Below the pieces are notes generated by a model. It was not told where the DNA came from. It ran no database searches and was given only the letters and a program-made list of their open reading frames with translations. 64,000 nt of DNA, taken from NCBI RefSeq assembly GCF_008119665.1, contig NZ_CP043046.1, positions 5,456,001 to 5,520,000 of the forward strand, written 5' to 3'. The translations under genes and the position numbers were made by a program. This DNA is from Pigmentiphaga aceris. Its GTDB lineage: Bacteria > Pseudomonadota > Gammaproteobacteria > Burkholderiales > Burkholderiaceae_B. Positions 16,620-27,476 of this stretch are shown here, in pieces. The first letter of the stretch is position 1; each line of letters opens with the position of its first letter.

Positions 16620-18560
16620 TCACGCAGGGTCCTTCACAGACTTCGTGCTGAACTTGGACGGGTCCAGTTTGCGCAGAATCGGCAGACCTGCCGCGTTCTT
16701 CGACTGGGCCGCGATGTACTCCAGGAACACGTCGGCATCGAGCACACCGATGTCCAGGCGACGCGACAGCGGCAGTGCTGCCAACGAGGTATAGCCGTCA
16801 CCGCCGGTTGCGTTGAAGCTCAGCACGAACAGCTTGTACATCGTGGTGGTGTCGCTCAGGTTCAGCAGACGCCAGGTGTCGGTCGTGCGGTTGTGGATTT
16901 CCAGATTGCTGATGCGATTGCCCTTGGGCTGGCTGGCATCGACATCGAAGCGCACGCCGCCTGCATACGGGTAGGGACCCGTCGTGGCAGTGGGACCGTA
17001 GGTGGCTTCCATGCCGTCTTCCAGCATGGCCTTGATCTCGGGTGCGGTGATCTCCACACGCCACAACATGTTGCCGTAGGGCAGCACTTCGATTGCCTTG
17101 CCCGCCGTGACTTCACCTTGCAGCGGCACACGCACACCACCACCGCTTTGCAGCGTCAGATCGGCACCGCCATAGGACTTGTCGGCGATTTCCAGGAAGG
17201 CCTGGGCGGCAATCTGCTGGATGTCGCCACCACGACGTGTGACGTCGCCCAGCGCATTGCACGCGGCGCTGGAACGACCATAGTCATTCCAGCGTGCCGT
17301 CGAGGTTGCGCTGCCACCCGGGACCCGGCGCGAGCACAGCTCGTCGGGAGCCACAGCCACCACGGTGCGGTTGAAGACGTCGACCTTTTCCTTGAACGGT
17401 GCCAGCACGGCAGTGGCCGATGCGTCGGGAGCCGTGACACGCAGGAAGCCGCTGGCAGCAATGTCGGCCATCATCGCGGTACGGTCAGCGGCAGACACGG
17501 CAGCGGTGCCGATCTTCAGGTCGTCGCCGATCAGCACGTGCGGCGTGCCCGAGCAGCTGGTGACATCGCCATTGGCGTCGAAGTTGACCTTCAGTTCACC
17601 CACCACGCGGCTGTATTCCCAGGCCTGCACCACGCAGACGTTCTTGCCATCCTTGCCGGTCAGGCGGGTCGGGTAAGCGCCACCCGCAGTGGCGCTCAGA
17701 CGGTAAGCCGCCATGTTGGTGGGGCCGAGCAAGGTGTGCGAATCGCCGCCCACGATCACATCCACGCCTTCGAACTTGGGTGCCAGTTCGACGTCGTAGG
17801 TGTAGCCGATGTGGCTCATCAGAATGATCTTGTTCACGCCGCTTGCGCGCAGGCGATTGACCTCGCGCTGACCGGCCGCCAATTCGTCTTCGAAGACCGT
17901 ATCGGCATCCGGGCTCGACGAAGACTTGGTCTTTCCGGCGATGGTCAGACCGACGATGCCGATCTTCTGGCCGCCCCGCTCTACTACTACCGACGGCTTC
18001 ACGTAGTCAGGTGCACGCGATGCGGCCAGCGCCGAGTTCGCGCCGAAGGTCACGTTGGCGCTCAGGGCAGGCGTCTTGCAGCTGCCGGCATGCAGCAGGT
18101 CGATGAAGCTCTTGAGATGCGTGTCGCCCTTGTCGAACTCGTGATTGCCGAGCGTGAATGCATCGAAGCAAACCGTGTTCATCATGGCGGCATCCGGCTC
18201 GCCGGTGGCACCCGCGCGGTTGAAGTACAAGGTCCCGGTCTGGGCATCGCCTGCGTGCAGCTTGAGCACGTTGGGCGAATCCTTGGCCAGTGCGTCGATA
18301 GCCGCTTTCACGCGCGCAAAACCGCCCATGGGCACGGTTACCGTCTTGAGGGTGCCATCGGCACCGGCCAGCGCCAGCGTGGTCGATGCACCATCGAGAT
18401 TCGAATGGTGATCGTTGATGTGCAGGATGGTCAGGGCAAGCGGCTGCGCGGCAGGCGGCGTCACCGGGGGGGTGACGGGTGCGGGCGTCGAATCATCGCC
18501 ACCGCAAGCGGACAGCAGGCAGGCGATGGAGGTCGCGGCAAAAATCGTGCGAATGGTCAT
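16620..18560 (-). CDS. 5'-nucleotidase / UshA-type metallophosphoesterase lipoprotein
   Basis: A 646-residue exported lipoprotein. The signal peptide ends in lipobox LLSAC, followed by GGDDSTPAP and a Thr/Pro linker. The N-terminal metallophosphoesterase domain has the family signature LTILHINDHHSNLDG, GNHEFDKG and VGGDSHT for two metal ions. The C-terminal 5_nucleotid_C domain contains GGVRVPLQGE and NATGGDGYTSL. It probably removes phosphate from extracytoplasmic nucleotides for nucleoside uptake. The ATG complementary to 18558-18560 fits the signal peptide; upstream TTG codons would add an unlikely basic leader. It stands alone, with its own terminator converging on the permease operon. 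Confidence 0.87.
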   Translation of the reverse strand: MTIRTIFAATSIACLLSACGGDDSTPAPVTPPVTPPAAQPLALTILHINDHHSNLDGASTTLALAGADGTLKTVTVPMGGFARVKAAIDALAKDSPNVLKLHAGDAQTGTLYFNRAGATGEPDAAMMNTVCFDAFTLGNHEFDKGDTHLKSFIDLLHAGSCKTPALSANVTFGANSALAASRAPDYVKPSVVVERGGQKIGIVGLTIAGKTKSSSSPDADTVFEDELAAGQREVNRLRASGVNKIILMSHIGYTYDVELAPKFEGVDVIVGGDSHTLLGPTNMAAYRLSATAGGAYPTRLTGKDGKNVCVVQAWEYSRVVGELKVNFDANGDVTSCSGTPHVLIGDDLKIGTAAVSAADRTAMMADIAASGFLRVTAPDASATAVLAPFKEKVDVFNRTVVAVAPDELCSRRVPGGSATSTARWNDYGRSSAACNALGDVTRRGGDIQQIAAQAFLEIADKSYGGADLTLQSGGGVRVPLQGEVTAGKAIEVLPYGNMLWRVEITAPEIKAMLEDGMEATYGPTATTGPYPYAGGVRFDVDASQPKGNRISNLEIHNRTTDTWRLLNLSDTTTMYKLFVLSFNATGGDGYTSLAALPLSRRLDIGVLDADVFLEYIAAQSKNAAGLPILRKLDPSKFSTKSVKDPA

Positions 18561-18671
18561 CAGGAAAAATAGCCGATGGGGTGAGGGCCGCCATGGTCGC
18601 AAGCCAGCGTGTCCCCACGATGACGTTTATTTTTCAGCCAAATGACAGGTATTGATGCGACCCCACCGCGC

Positions 18672-19880
18672 TCAGTAGTTGTTGCCCTTCCCGCTGAGCG
18701 CCACCGCAATGCGCAGCAAGGTATAGGCAATGCGATGACCCAGGCGACTGATCCAGCCCAGACGGCCGAATTCTTCAGCCAGCATCTGCTTGCCACCCGT
18801 CTTGATCGCCAGTTCAAGCTCGTCGCGCAACTGCGTGGCAAACGCCTTGTCGGCCACCACCACGTTGGCCTCACGCGCCAGCAGCAGGCTGAACGGGTCC
18901 AGGTTGGACGACCCGACGGTGGCATGACCGTCGATCACCGCCACCTTCGCGTGCAGGATACTGGGCATGTATTCGTAGATCTCGATGCCCGACTTCAGCA
19001 AGGACTCGTACAGGGAACGCGAGGCCATGTGCTGCAGGCGATATTCGACCATGCCTTGCAACAGCAGCCGTACGCGTACTCCACGCGCCGCCGCCTGACG
19101 CAATGCCTTGCGGAAGGTGTGTCCCGGGAAGAAGTAGGCATTGGCAATGATGATGTCGTGCGTGGCCTTGGCCATCGCATCGAGATAGGCTTGCTCGATG
19201 CTCTGCCGATTGCGCAGGTTGTCGCGCGTGATCAGGGCCGCGCGCATGTTTCCGGTGGCCTTGGGTGTGGCCGAACGTTTCATCGGCCCGAAGGCTTTGG
19301 CCCAGCTGGCTGGCCGTGTGCGCGTGCGCGCCCATTCCAGCTTGGCCCACAGACGCCGCTGCGCATGCACCACCTCAGCCACCACCGGGCCCGTGACGCG
19401 CACCGCAAAGTCAAAGCGCGGGTGTTCCAGATGACCGTGATTGGGGTCGGTGTTGTCGTCCAGAATGTTGATGCCGCCGACGAAAGCCAGGGTCTCATCG
19501 ATCACCGCCGTCTTGCGGTGCAGACGGCGCAGTCGCTGGCGCGACAATGCAAAGCGGTAACGCCCTCCGCGTTCGGGGCGATAGACGTTGCACTGACCAC
19601 CGGCCTCACCCAGCAACCGTACCAGTTCATCAGCCGTGGACGCACTGCCGAATCCGTCGAGGGCAACCCGTACCTGCACGCCGCGTCTGGCTGCCGCTTG
19701 CAAAGCCTGCACCACGCATTCGCCCGACGCGTCGTGCGAGTAGATATAGGTCTCGATGTGCACCGAATGCTTGGCGCGCCCGATGGCTTCGCACAGGGCC
19801 GGGAAAAACTCGCCCCCGCCGCGCAGCAGTCGCACGTCGTTGCCGGGCAACCACTTGGTCCGTACCGACACACGTCTCAC
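18672..19880 (-). CDS. clsB: Cardiolipin synthase B-like phospholipase D protein
   Basis: A 402-residue PLD-superfamily enzyme with two HKD motifs: His121-Lys123-Asp128 (HRKTAVID) and His310-Lys312-Asp317 (HAKVAVID). Spacing and size fit ClsB (YbhO), which makes cardiolipin from phosphatidyl donors at the inner membrane. The start is GTG, overlapping the TGA of the upstream endonuclease-like gene as GTGA, so the two are translationally coupled. The same pair (ybhP-ybhO) occurs in E. coli, which supports the call. There is no N-terminal transmembrane helix, as expected for ClsB. Confidence 0.88.
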   Translation of the reverse strand: MRRVSVRTKWLPGNDVRLLRGGGEFFPALCEAIGRAKHSVHIETYIYSHDASGECVVQALQAAARRGVQVRVALDGFGSASTADELVRLLGEAGGQCNVYRPERGGRYRFALSRQRLRRLHRKTAVIDETLAFVGGINILDDNTDPNHGHLEHPRFDFAVRVTGPVVAEVVHAQRRLWAKLEWARTRTRPASWAKAFGPMKRSATPKATGNMRAALITRDNLRNRQSIEQAYLDAMAKATHDIIIANAYFFPGHTFRKALRQAAARGVRVRLLLQGMVEYRLQHMASRSLYESLLKSGIEIYEYMPSILHAKVAVIDGHATVGSSNLDPFSLLLAREANVVVADKAFATQLRDELELAIKTGGKQMLAEEFGRLGWISRLGHRIAYTLLRIAVALSGKGNNY

Positions 19881-20752
19881 GGAAGTTCCAGCTCGGCGAT
19901 CAGGGGGGCATGGTCGGACAGACGCGTCCAGGGGCGGCCTTGCAGCACACGTGCCTGGCGCACCGAGAAACCGCGCTGGTAGATGCGGTCAAGCCGCAGC
20001 CACGGGAACAGCGCCGGGAAGGTGCGCGGCGGGCGCGGCGAGATCAGGTTGTTGCCCATGCCAAGCTGTGGGGCACCATGCTGCACACCCGTGCGCAGCT
20101 GGTTAAGCATGGTCAGGTCTTTGTTGCGGAACGCGCGGCTGACTACCTTTACGGAATCGCGCAGCGTGGAAAACCCGCCGTGCGATCGCGGTGCCGACGC
20201 AAAGACTTCGTGCAGATTCAGCCGGTGCATCAGCAGCGGCGACAGGATGTTGTTCCAATCGTTGAAATCACCCGCGACGATCACCGGCGCATCGCTGGGC
20301 ACTTCATTGCCAATGCGCGACACCATGGCCTCGATCTGACGCATGCGGCTGCCTTTGAACAGGCCCAGGTGCGCCACGAAGCAATGCACCTCGTGTTCAC
20401 GGATCTTCACCACCGTATGCAGCAGCCCGCGCTGCTCCATCTTGTGGTCAGAGATATCTTCGTTGTGCGAGGACAGAATCGGGAAACGCGACAACAGCGC
20501 ATTGCCGTGATCGGTGTGCTCGTGCACGGCGTTGCAACCGTAGGCAGTTTCCATGTGCAGGGCAGCGCCCAGCATTTCATGCTGGGCATCCAGCGTGCCT
20601 TTGCGCGCGTTGCGGCCCTGCACTTCTTGCAGAAAAGCCAAGTCGGCGCGCAGGCCGTGCAGGCCCAACCTGAGGTCGTTGAGCGACTCACGCGATCCCA
20701 GGGCAGACTTGCCTTTGTGGATGTTGTAGCTGACGACTCGGATGACGGACAT
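19877..20752 (-). CDS. ybhP: Endonuclease/exonuclease/phosphatase-family protein YbhP
   Basis: A 291-residue EEP-fold hydrolase. It starts RVVSYNIHKGKS and has the catalytic Glu in LAFLQEVQGRN. VAHLGLF, IVAGDFNDW and a final LSDHAPLIAELEL supply the metal and catalytic His/Asp residues. No signal peptide is seen. The substrate of YbhP-type proteins is not settled; neighbours suggest a role linked to phospholipid metabolism. The stop overlaps the GTG start of clsB, and the ATG is complementary to 20750-20752. Confidence 0.82.
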   Translation of the reverse strand: MSVIRVVSYNIHKGKSALGSRESLNDLRLGLHGLRADLAFLQEVQGRNARKGTLDAQHEMLGAALHMETAYGCNAVHEHTDHGNALLSRFPILSSHNEDISDHKMEQRGLLHTVVKIREHEVHCFVAHLGLFKGSRMRQIEAMVSRIGNEVPSDAPVIVAGDFNDWNNILSPLLMHRLNLHEVFASAPRSHGGFSTLRDSVKVVSRAFRNKDLTMLNQLRTGVQHGAPQLGMGNNLISPRPPRTFPALFPWLRLDRIYQRGFSVRQARVLQGRPWTRLSDHAPLIAELELP

Positions 20753-20870
20753 GGGTGCTTTGCGGAACGCGATCTGTCGATTCTAGCTGCGCAGGTGCGG
20801 CGTGGTTGCGGGTTATCTCTGACGGAACGGTAACAATTGGCAGAAATACTGCGCGCCACGCCTTGGTTGA

Positions 20871-22760
20871 TCAGGCGAACAAGGTGATGTCTTCCATGTT
20901 GATCCCGGCCAGGCCAACATTGTTCAGCTGGATGAGATTGGTGAAGCCCGTGCCATTGATGTCGGTCACCAGGAAGGCATCTGACCCGACCTGCCCGACG
21001 TAGTAATGCACCGTGCCATTCAACGCTGCCTCGGCTGCCATGAGCAGTTCCACGAGGTTCGAATCAGCCGTGGCGGCTTTCACGAAGTTCGTTGCCGACG
21101 CGGCACCAGCCCCTGCCACCTTGATCTGATCGACGCCGGTTTCGAAGTCGGTGATCACTGCGGTTACCTTGCTGTGAATGATGCGATGGGCGCTGGTACT
21201 GCTGGCGTCAGCGGTATCGAAGGTGAACGTATCGCGGCCTGCGCCACCGGTCAGCGTATCCAGCGTGCCGGGGGCACGCCCCGTGGCGTGCATCACCGCA
21301 CCCATGTGGAAGGTGTCGTTGCCGCTGCCACCCACCACCACAGCACCGGCTTCCGAGCCACGTGCCAGCGTGACGACGTTGTCCCCCGCACCCAGGTTGA
21401 TGCGGGCGTCGGCCGACAGCGCATCGACGCTCAGCGTGACGCCGCCATCACCACCGGTAAAGGTCCTCAATGCAGACAGCGTGCGACCGGAGAAGTCGAC
21501 CGAGCCACTGCCGGTGACCGTCAGGTCTTCGACCGTGGCGGCGCTGGCGGCAGACAGGGTCAGCGCGTTGGTGCCGGTAGCGGCCACATTCACACTCACG
21601 ACGCTGGCGCTGGCTGTGGTGTGCGCCAAGGCCACGTAGGCATTGTTTGCGGTGATGTCCAGACTGCTTGCGCGCGCGCCCGCACCAATGCCGGCAACCG
21701 GGTCTGTGCCGGCCAGGTCAACCGTGGTCTGCGCCATCGAGGTGCCGACATGGTTCAGCGTCAGCGACAGGTTGGCGGCCGTGCTGCCGGAGAAAGCCAC
21801 GGCCGCCGTCTGGTTGGCAACCGACAGCGTTGCGTCACCCACGTAGAAGATGCTGCCATCCGACGCGGCATCGGAACCGGTGACATTGACGTGGGTAATG
21901 CCTGTGGACTTGCGCAGATCAAGCATCACACCGCTGTTGAGCGTCGTCACGTTCACGATCTCAAGATTGGTCAGCGTGGGGATCTCGCGCCACACAAAGT
22001 ACAGGCCCAGATTCAAGGTGTCGATGCCGTCGCCGCCATCTAGCTTGTCGTGGGTATTGATCGAATTCACGCGGCTGAACACCGGGCCGTTGAAGATGTC
22101 GTTGCCCGCACCGCCGGTGAAGGTATCGGCACCCGTGGTGAGCGTGAAGGTGTCGAAGGGGTCGGGTGCGGGAACGACAGGCTCGGGCACCACTACTTCC
22201 GGTGCGCCAACTGCGGGCACGATATCTGTCGGGATCTTTAATGTATTCAAGTGTGCAATGACCTGCTTTGCCAAGGCCAGATCATCGCTGTTTCGCTGGG
22301 TGGCGAAGTCCACGCCAATCATGGCTTTTTCGCGGAATATCTCGCGGTCCCTGACTGTTTCTGCGTACTGCGCGTCGCTCAGCTCGGCAGGCTTGATCGG
22401 CAGTGGCGTGCTGACCACGTCCACGATCTTCATCACCAGTTGTGCCTTGGCGGCGTCCGACTCCACGCCACCGGCCGCATTCAGTTCGCCCGTCCAGAAC
22501 GTCAGCCCATTGGCGTCGGGCGCGCGATTGAAGACGGTCTGATAGAAGGTGGTCACGAAGTCGGTGGCACTTTGCGAGCGGGCGTAGATGGCCAGCGACT
22601 CGGGGCTGTTCAGCAGCGATTCCGCAATCGAAGATACCGGCGCGCCATTTGTCATGGCCTGGCCCCAGTATGCGAAACCGGAGGCGTCCGGTGCACGATT
22701 GAACAACGCGACATACAGATTTGCGATTGCAAGCTGGTGAGCGGAAGTTGCAGTTGCCAT
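20871..22760 (-). CDS. DUF4214/RTX-repeat exoprotein, probably type I secreted
   Basis: A 629-residue acidic, Ala/Thr/Gly-rich protein without a signal peptide. Two DUF4214-type repeats lie at the N-terminus (LYVALFNRAPDASGFAYW and FYQTVFNRAPDANGLTFW, within the first 100 residues). A Val/Pro-rich hinge near residue 190 leads to calcium-binding RTX-like nonapeptides (GGAGNDIFNG, GGDGIDTLNLG) and a long Thr/Val/Ala beta-rich region. More RTX units follow near the end (GGSGNDTFHMG, GGAGRDTFTFD). This layout is typical of S-layer-like or adhesive proteins exported by type I systems through an uncleaved C-terminal signal. No ABC/MFP secretion genes are adjacent. The ATG is complementary to 22758-22760. 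Confidence 0.8.
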   Translation of the reverse strand: MATATSAHQLAIANLYVALFNRAPDASGFAYWGQAMTNGAPVSSIAESLLNSPESLAIYARSQSATDFVTTFYQTVFNRAPDANGLTFWTGELNAAGGVESDAAKAQLVMKIVDVVSTPLPIKPAELSDAQYAETVRDREIFREKAMIGVDFATQRNSDDLALAKQVIAHLNTLKIPTDIVPAVGAPEVVVPEPVVPAPDPFDTFTLTTGADTFTGGAGNDIFNGPVFSRVNSINTHDKLDGGDGIDTLNLGLYFVWREIPTLTNLEIVNVTTLNSGVMLDLRKSTGITHVNVTGSDAASDGSIFYVGDATLSVANQTAAVAFSGSTAANLSLTLNHVGTSMAQTTVDLAGTDPVAGIGAGARASSLDITANNAYVALAHTTASASVVSVNVAATGTNALTLSAASAATVEDLTVTGSGSVDFSGRTLSALRTFTGGDGGVTLSVDALSADARINLGAGDNVVTLARGSEAGAVVVGGSGNDTFHMGAVMHATGRAPGTLDTLTGGAGRDTFTFDTADASSTSAHRIIHSKVTAVITDFETGVDQIKVAGAGAASATNFVKAATADSNLVELLMAAEAALNGTVHYYVGQVGSDAFLVTDINGTGFTNLIQLNNVGLAGINMEDITLFA

Positions 22761-23010
22761 GCTGAGAATGAGTCCTGGAAGAGGGTCAATGCCACGTGGG
22801 GCAATTTTTCGACCTCGACCTAAGCAATCGGCGTTCCGGCAAGCGGCCAAGCCGTCAGCGCAATGGCTGCAGGAGTGGCAGCGGTACGCGCTGCGCCTTG
22901 TCATCGCCATGCAATACGACCGCCCAACCCTGACAGAATTGGCAGCCTCGCCACTTCGTTCACCTATCGGGCATTACGGGTTCAATTCTCTGGTTCGGTA
23001 TTGCGTACGG
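22761..23010. other. Intergenic region upstream of the DUF4214/RTX gene
   Basis: About 250 bases between the exoprotein start and the aspS terminator. Short open frames here have no conserved features. It should hold the exoprotein promoter on the minus strand, but I see no convincing -35/-10 pair, palindrome or RNA gene. Confidence 0.4.
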
Positions 23011-23049
23011 AAAAAAATACCCCAAGCCTGAAAAACAGGCTTGGGGTAT
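23011..23049 (-). terminator. Strong intrinsic terminator of the aspS operon
   Basis: Arms ATACCCCAAGCCTG (23017-23030) and CAGGCTTGGGGTAT (23036-23049) are perfect 14-bp complements with a five-base loop. On the minus strand a run of seven T residues follows (A-run 23011-23017). It lies 75 bases after the aspS stop. Confidence 0.9.
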
Positions 23050-23124
23050 GTCGATCGATGTCTTGAGTGCAGCGCTCGTGATCGCAAAGGGGTTTTTGCG
23101 ATCACGCCACGCACGGCGCGGGTA

Positions 23125-24924
<1,800 letters not shown>

Positions 24925-24971
24925 GAATGCTCCGATGAGATAAGGGGCGAAGCCGGAGGGCGCAAGCGCGC

Positions 24972-25580
24972 TCAGGTGCTCCGGGGTGGGATGGTGCCGC
25001 CGGCAGGCGCAACCACGCCCATCGACACGATGTATTTCAGCGCCGCATCGACACTCATGCTGAGTTCGACGACGTCGGCGCGCGGGATCATCAGGAAAAA
25101 TCCCGACGTGGGGTTCGGGGTGGTCGGCACGTAGACGCTGACGTGGTCGCCCGGCAACTTGAGCGCCACTTCACCGCCCGGCACGCCGGTCAGGAAAGCA
25201 ATGGTCCAACAGCCTTGGCGCGGATACTGCACCAGCACGGCCTGGCGAAACGCCTGGCCGTTCGGTGCCAGAACCGTGTCGCTGACCTGCTTGACCGAGT
25301 TGTAGATCGAGCGCACCAGCGGGATGCGGCCAAGAATGGATTCCCAGCCCTGGACCAGCTTGCGGCCCAGCAGGTTGGCCGTCGTCAGACCGGTCAACAA
25401 CACCACCACGACCACCAGCAGGAAGCCGAAGCCCGGAATGTGGCGGCCGAACAGGTATTCGGAGGTGAGTATCGTCGGCACCACCCCTTCCAGGGTGGTG
25501 ACGATCAGATTCAAGACCCACAGCGTGATGACCAGGGGAATCCAGATCAGCAGGCCCGTGACGAAATAGCGTTTGAACAC
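24972..25580 (-). CDS. DUF502 family membrane protein
   Basis: A 202-residue inner-membrane protein. It starts [23 protein letters not shown], the typical DUF502 N-terminus, and has two hydrophobic segments (about 8-28 and 60-85). [16 protein letters not shown] and the C-terminal [12 protein letters not shown] follow. The start is a GTG complementary to 25578-25580; the longer open frame overlaps fmdB out of frame and lacks conservation. The function of the family is not established. It lies 31 bases after fmdB and 47 before aspS, an arrangement common in beta-proteobacteria. Confidence 0.85.
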   Translation of the reverse strand: MFKRYFVTGLLIWIPLVITLWVLNLIVTTLEGVVPTILTSEYLFGRHIPGFGFLLVVVVVLLTGLTTANLLGRKLVQGWESILGRIPLVRSIYNSVKQVSDTVLAPNGQAFRQAVLVQYPRQGCWTIAFLTGVPGGEVALKLPGDHVSVYVPTTPNPTSGFFLMIPRADVVELSMSVDAALKYIVSMGVVAPAGGTIPPRST

Positions 25581-25611
25581 AAGGTTTCCAGGTTTGCCGT
25601 CAGCCGTGCGC

Positions 25612-25920
25612 TCAGGACGCGCTCGGTTTGGCGGCGGCCGGCGCGGGAGCAGGTGCCGGAGCCGGCGCAGCAGCCGGTGCGGGTGCGGGGGCTGCGTCGC
25701 TGCTCGGTCCGGTTGCGGCTTCGGAAGTCTTGCCACTGCCACCACGGAAATCGGTCACATACCAGCCCGATCCCTTGAGCTGGAAACCCGCTGCCGTCAC
25801 TTGCTTGACGAGGGTTTCCTGATTGCACGACGGACAGTGCGTCAATTTCGGGTCGGACATCTTCTGCAACGCGTCTTTCTGGAAGCCGCATTCGCTGCAT
25901 TTGTACGCGTAGATGGGCAC
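25612..25920 (-). CDS. FmdB-family zinc-ribbon protein
   Basis: A 102-residue protein. The N-terminal putative zinc ribbon has CxxC pairs Cys8/Cys11 (KCSECG) and Cys29/Cys32 (CPSC), followed by the family segment LKGSGWYVTDFRG. The last 40 residues are an Ala/Pro-rich tail that is probably disordered. The start is a GTG complementary to 25918-25920, eight bases after AGGAG. Members are annotated as regulatory but their role is unproven. First gene of the aspS operon. Confidence 0.85.
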   Translation of the reverse strand: MPIYAYKCSECGFQKDALQKMSDPKLTHCPSCNQETLVKQVTAAGFQLKGSGWYVTDFRGGSGKTSEAATGPSSDAAPAPAPAAAPAPAPAPAPAAAKPSAS

Positions 25921-26099
25921 TGCAAAACTCCTGGGACACAGTCCCGATGTGCTGATGGCGGTGTGGCGACCACGAGGGTCAACGGGCGTTGCGCGGCGTG
26001 ACTGGCCTGAGCGCAGTCGACGAGCCTAGACACGCTCCCCGCAAAACCCGGGAAAACCTTGAATTTTAGCCACTTTTTGTTGTAACGGCAGGATGGTGC

Positions 26100-27359
26100 T
26101 CAAACAGGCAGCAGGAAAAACACAGCTGCCACCGCCGTGGGCGGCAGCGCGCCCAGAAACAGGGGCAAAGGCGCGATGGCGGAATCCGGGAAACGCGTGC
26201 GAAGGATCGAGAATCCCGCAGGATTCGGCGCGTTGGCGATCACCGTCAGGCCGCCGCCCGTGACGGCACCGGCCACCAGCATGTAGCGCCATGCGTCGCT
26301 GGTGCCTTCGACCAGTGATCCAAGGTAAGTCAGGGCGGCGTTGTCGGTCACCGCCGTCAGCAGCGTCGCCCCCCAGTACAACGCCATCGGCGACAAGCTG
26401 CCCAGCAAGTCTTGCAACCACCATTTCTGCAGGCCGCCCAGCACGATCAGACCTGCCAGGAAGAAGCCGACCATCAGCCCCTCCTTGATCATCAGACGAT
26501 CCTGGTAGGTCTTGTATGCCTCGGTGTAGCCCAGGAACAGCAGGAACAGGCCCAGGAAGATGGCGGGGTGATGTGCGGTCAGTACCACGCCAATCAGGAA
26601 AGCGATATGCACGGCAGTCACGATGCGCGGCACCGGGCGTGGCGTGGCGGCTGGTGCCAGGGGCGCATCGCGCAGTGCGCTGCGATACAGCCAGGTCAGC
26701 AAGGACGCATTGACCAGCACCGCGCAGGCAGCACGCCAGCCGTAGTTGGCCAGCATGAAACTTGAATCCCAGCCGAAGGTGTTTGCCACCATCAGCACCG
26801 GCGGAGCGGCATAGGCCGTCAACACGCCGCCAATCGACACGTTGACGAACAAGACGCCAATCGTGGCGTATTTGAAGCGCAGAAGCGGGACGTTGCGGAA
26901 ACTTGCGTCGCGCAGCATGACTGCGGCCAAGGTCATGGCAGCCGGCTCGGTAATCAGCGAGCCGAGCAAGGGCACCAGGCCCAGCGTCAGGAAGTATGCG
27001 GTGACAGCCGGGGTACCGGGCAGCGCGCGCGCTAGGCTCGCCACCAATCCGTCGACCAGCACCAGCACCGGGCGGCTGGCCGCGATCACCATGATCACGA
27101 AGACGAACAGCGGCTCGGTGAAGTTGCGGCTGTCCATATAGGCAATCGTGGCCGTGGTGCCCGACAGCAAGACCATGGCGGCCAGCAGCACGAAGGCCCA
27201 GACGCCAAATACCGCCTCGACTTCGGACAGCAGATGCCAGGCGCCGGCGTGCGGCCCGCCACGGTGGGCGAGACGCGCAAATACGGGGACGGAGAAGGTA
27301 TGAATGATCGCCAACGCAAACAGGCAGGTCGCGATCAGTTCGGTAGACGTGTATTGCAT
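26100..27359 (-). CDS. Putative Na+/H+ antiporter (PF07399-type membrane protein)
   Basis: A 419-residue polytopic protein with about 10-12 hydrophobic helices and polar residues within membrane segments (SLITEPAAMTLAAVML, TAVTDNAALTYLGSLVEG, GGGLTVIANAPNPAG). These resemble the ion-transporter/NhaD-like fold and the family annotated as putative Na+/H+ antiporter. The ATG is complementary to 27357-27359. It stands alone between the fmdB operon and a chemoreceptor gene. Ion specificity cannot be read from sequence. Confidence 0.7.
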   Translation of the reverse strand: MQYTSTELIATCLFALAIIHTFSVPVFARLAHRGGPHAGAWHLLSEVEAVFGVWAFVLLAAMVLLSGTTATIAYMDSRNFTEPLFVFVIMVIAASRPVLVLVDGLVASLARALPGTPAVTAYFLTLGLVPLLGSLITEPAAMTLAAVMLRDASFRNVPLLRFKYATIGVLFVNVSIGGVLTAYAAPPVLMVANTFGWDSSFMLANYGWRAACAVLVNASLLTWLYRSALRDAPLAPAATPRPVPRIVTAVHIAFLIGVVLTAHHPAIFLGLFLLFLGYTEAYKTYQDRLMIKEGLMVGFFLAGLIVLGGLQKWWLQDLLGSLSPMALYWGATLLTAVTDNAALTYLGSLVEGTSDAWRYMLVAGAVTGGGLTVIANAPNPAGFSILRTRFPDSAIAPLPLFLGALPPTAVAAVFFLLPV

Positions 27360-27446
27360 TGGCTAGCCCAATAGGTTCCCACCAGGCCGGCGCAACTGGC
27401 GCTGGTCACCCCCTGCCGGAAGCGGCGAAGGGGGGCCAGTTTAATA

Positions 27447-27469
27447 CGCGGCGACATTGCGTCGCCGCG
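27447..27469 (-). terminator. Hairpin just after the chemoreceptor gene
   Basis: CGCGGCGAC (27447-27455) pairs with GTCGCCGCG (27461-27469) around a five-base loop, 7 bases beyond the chemoreceptor stop on the minus strand. Only a weak T-containing stretch follows, so it may be a moderate terminator. Confidence 0.45.
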
Positions 27470-27476
27470 CGGGCTG

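Noticed and set aside
22970..23010. tRNA-like TTCAA segment before the aspS terminator
   Set aside because: No acceptor stem, anticodon arm or D arm could be drawn around it.
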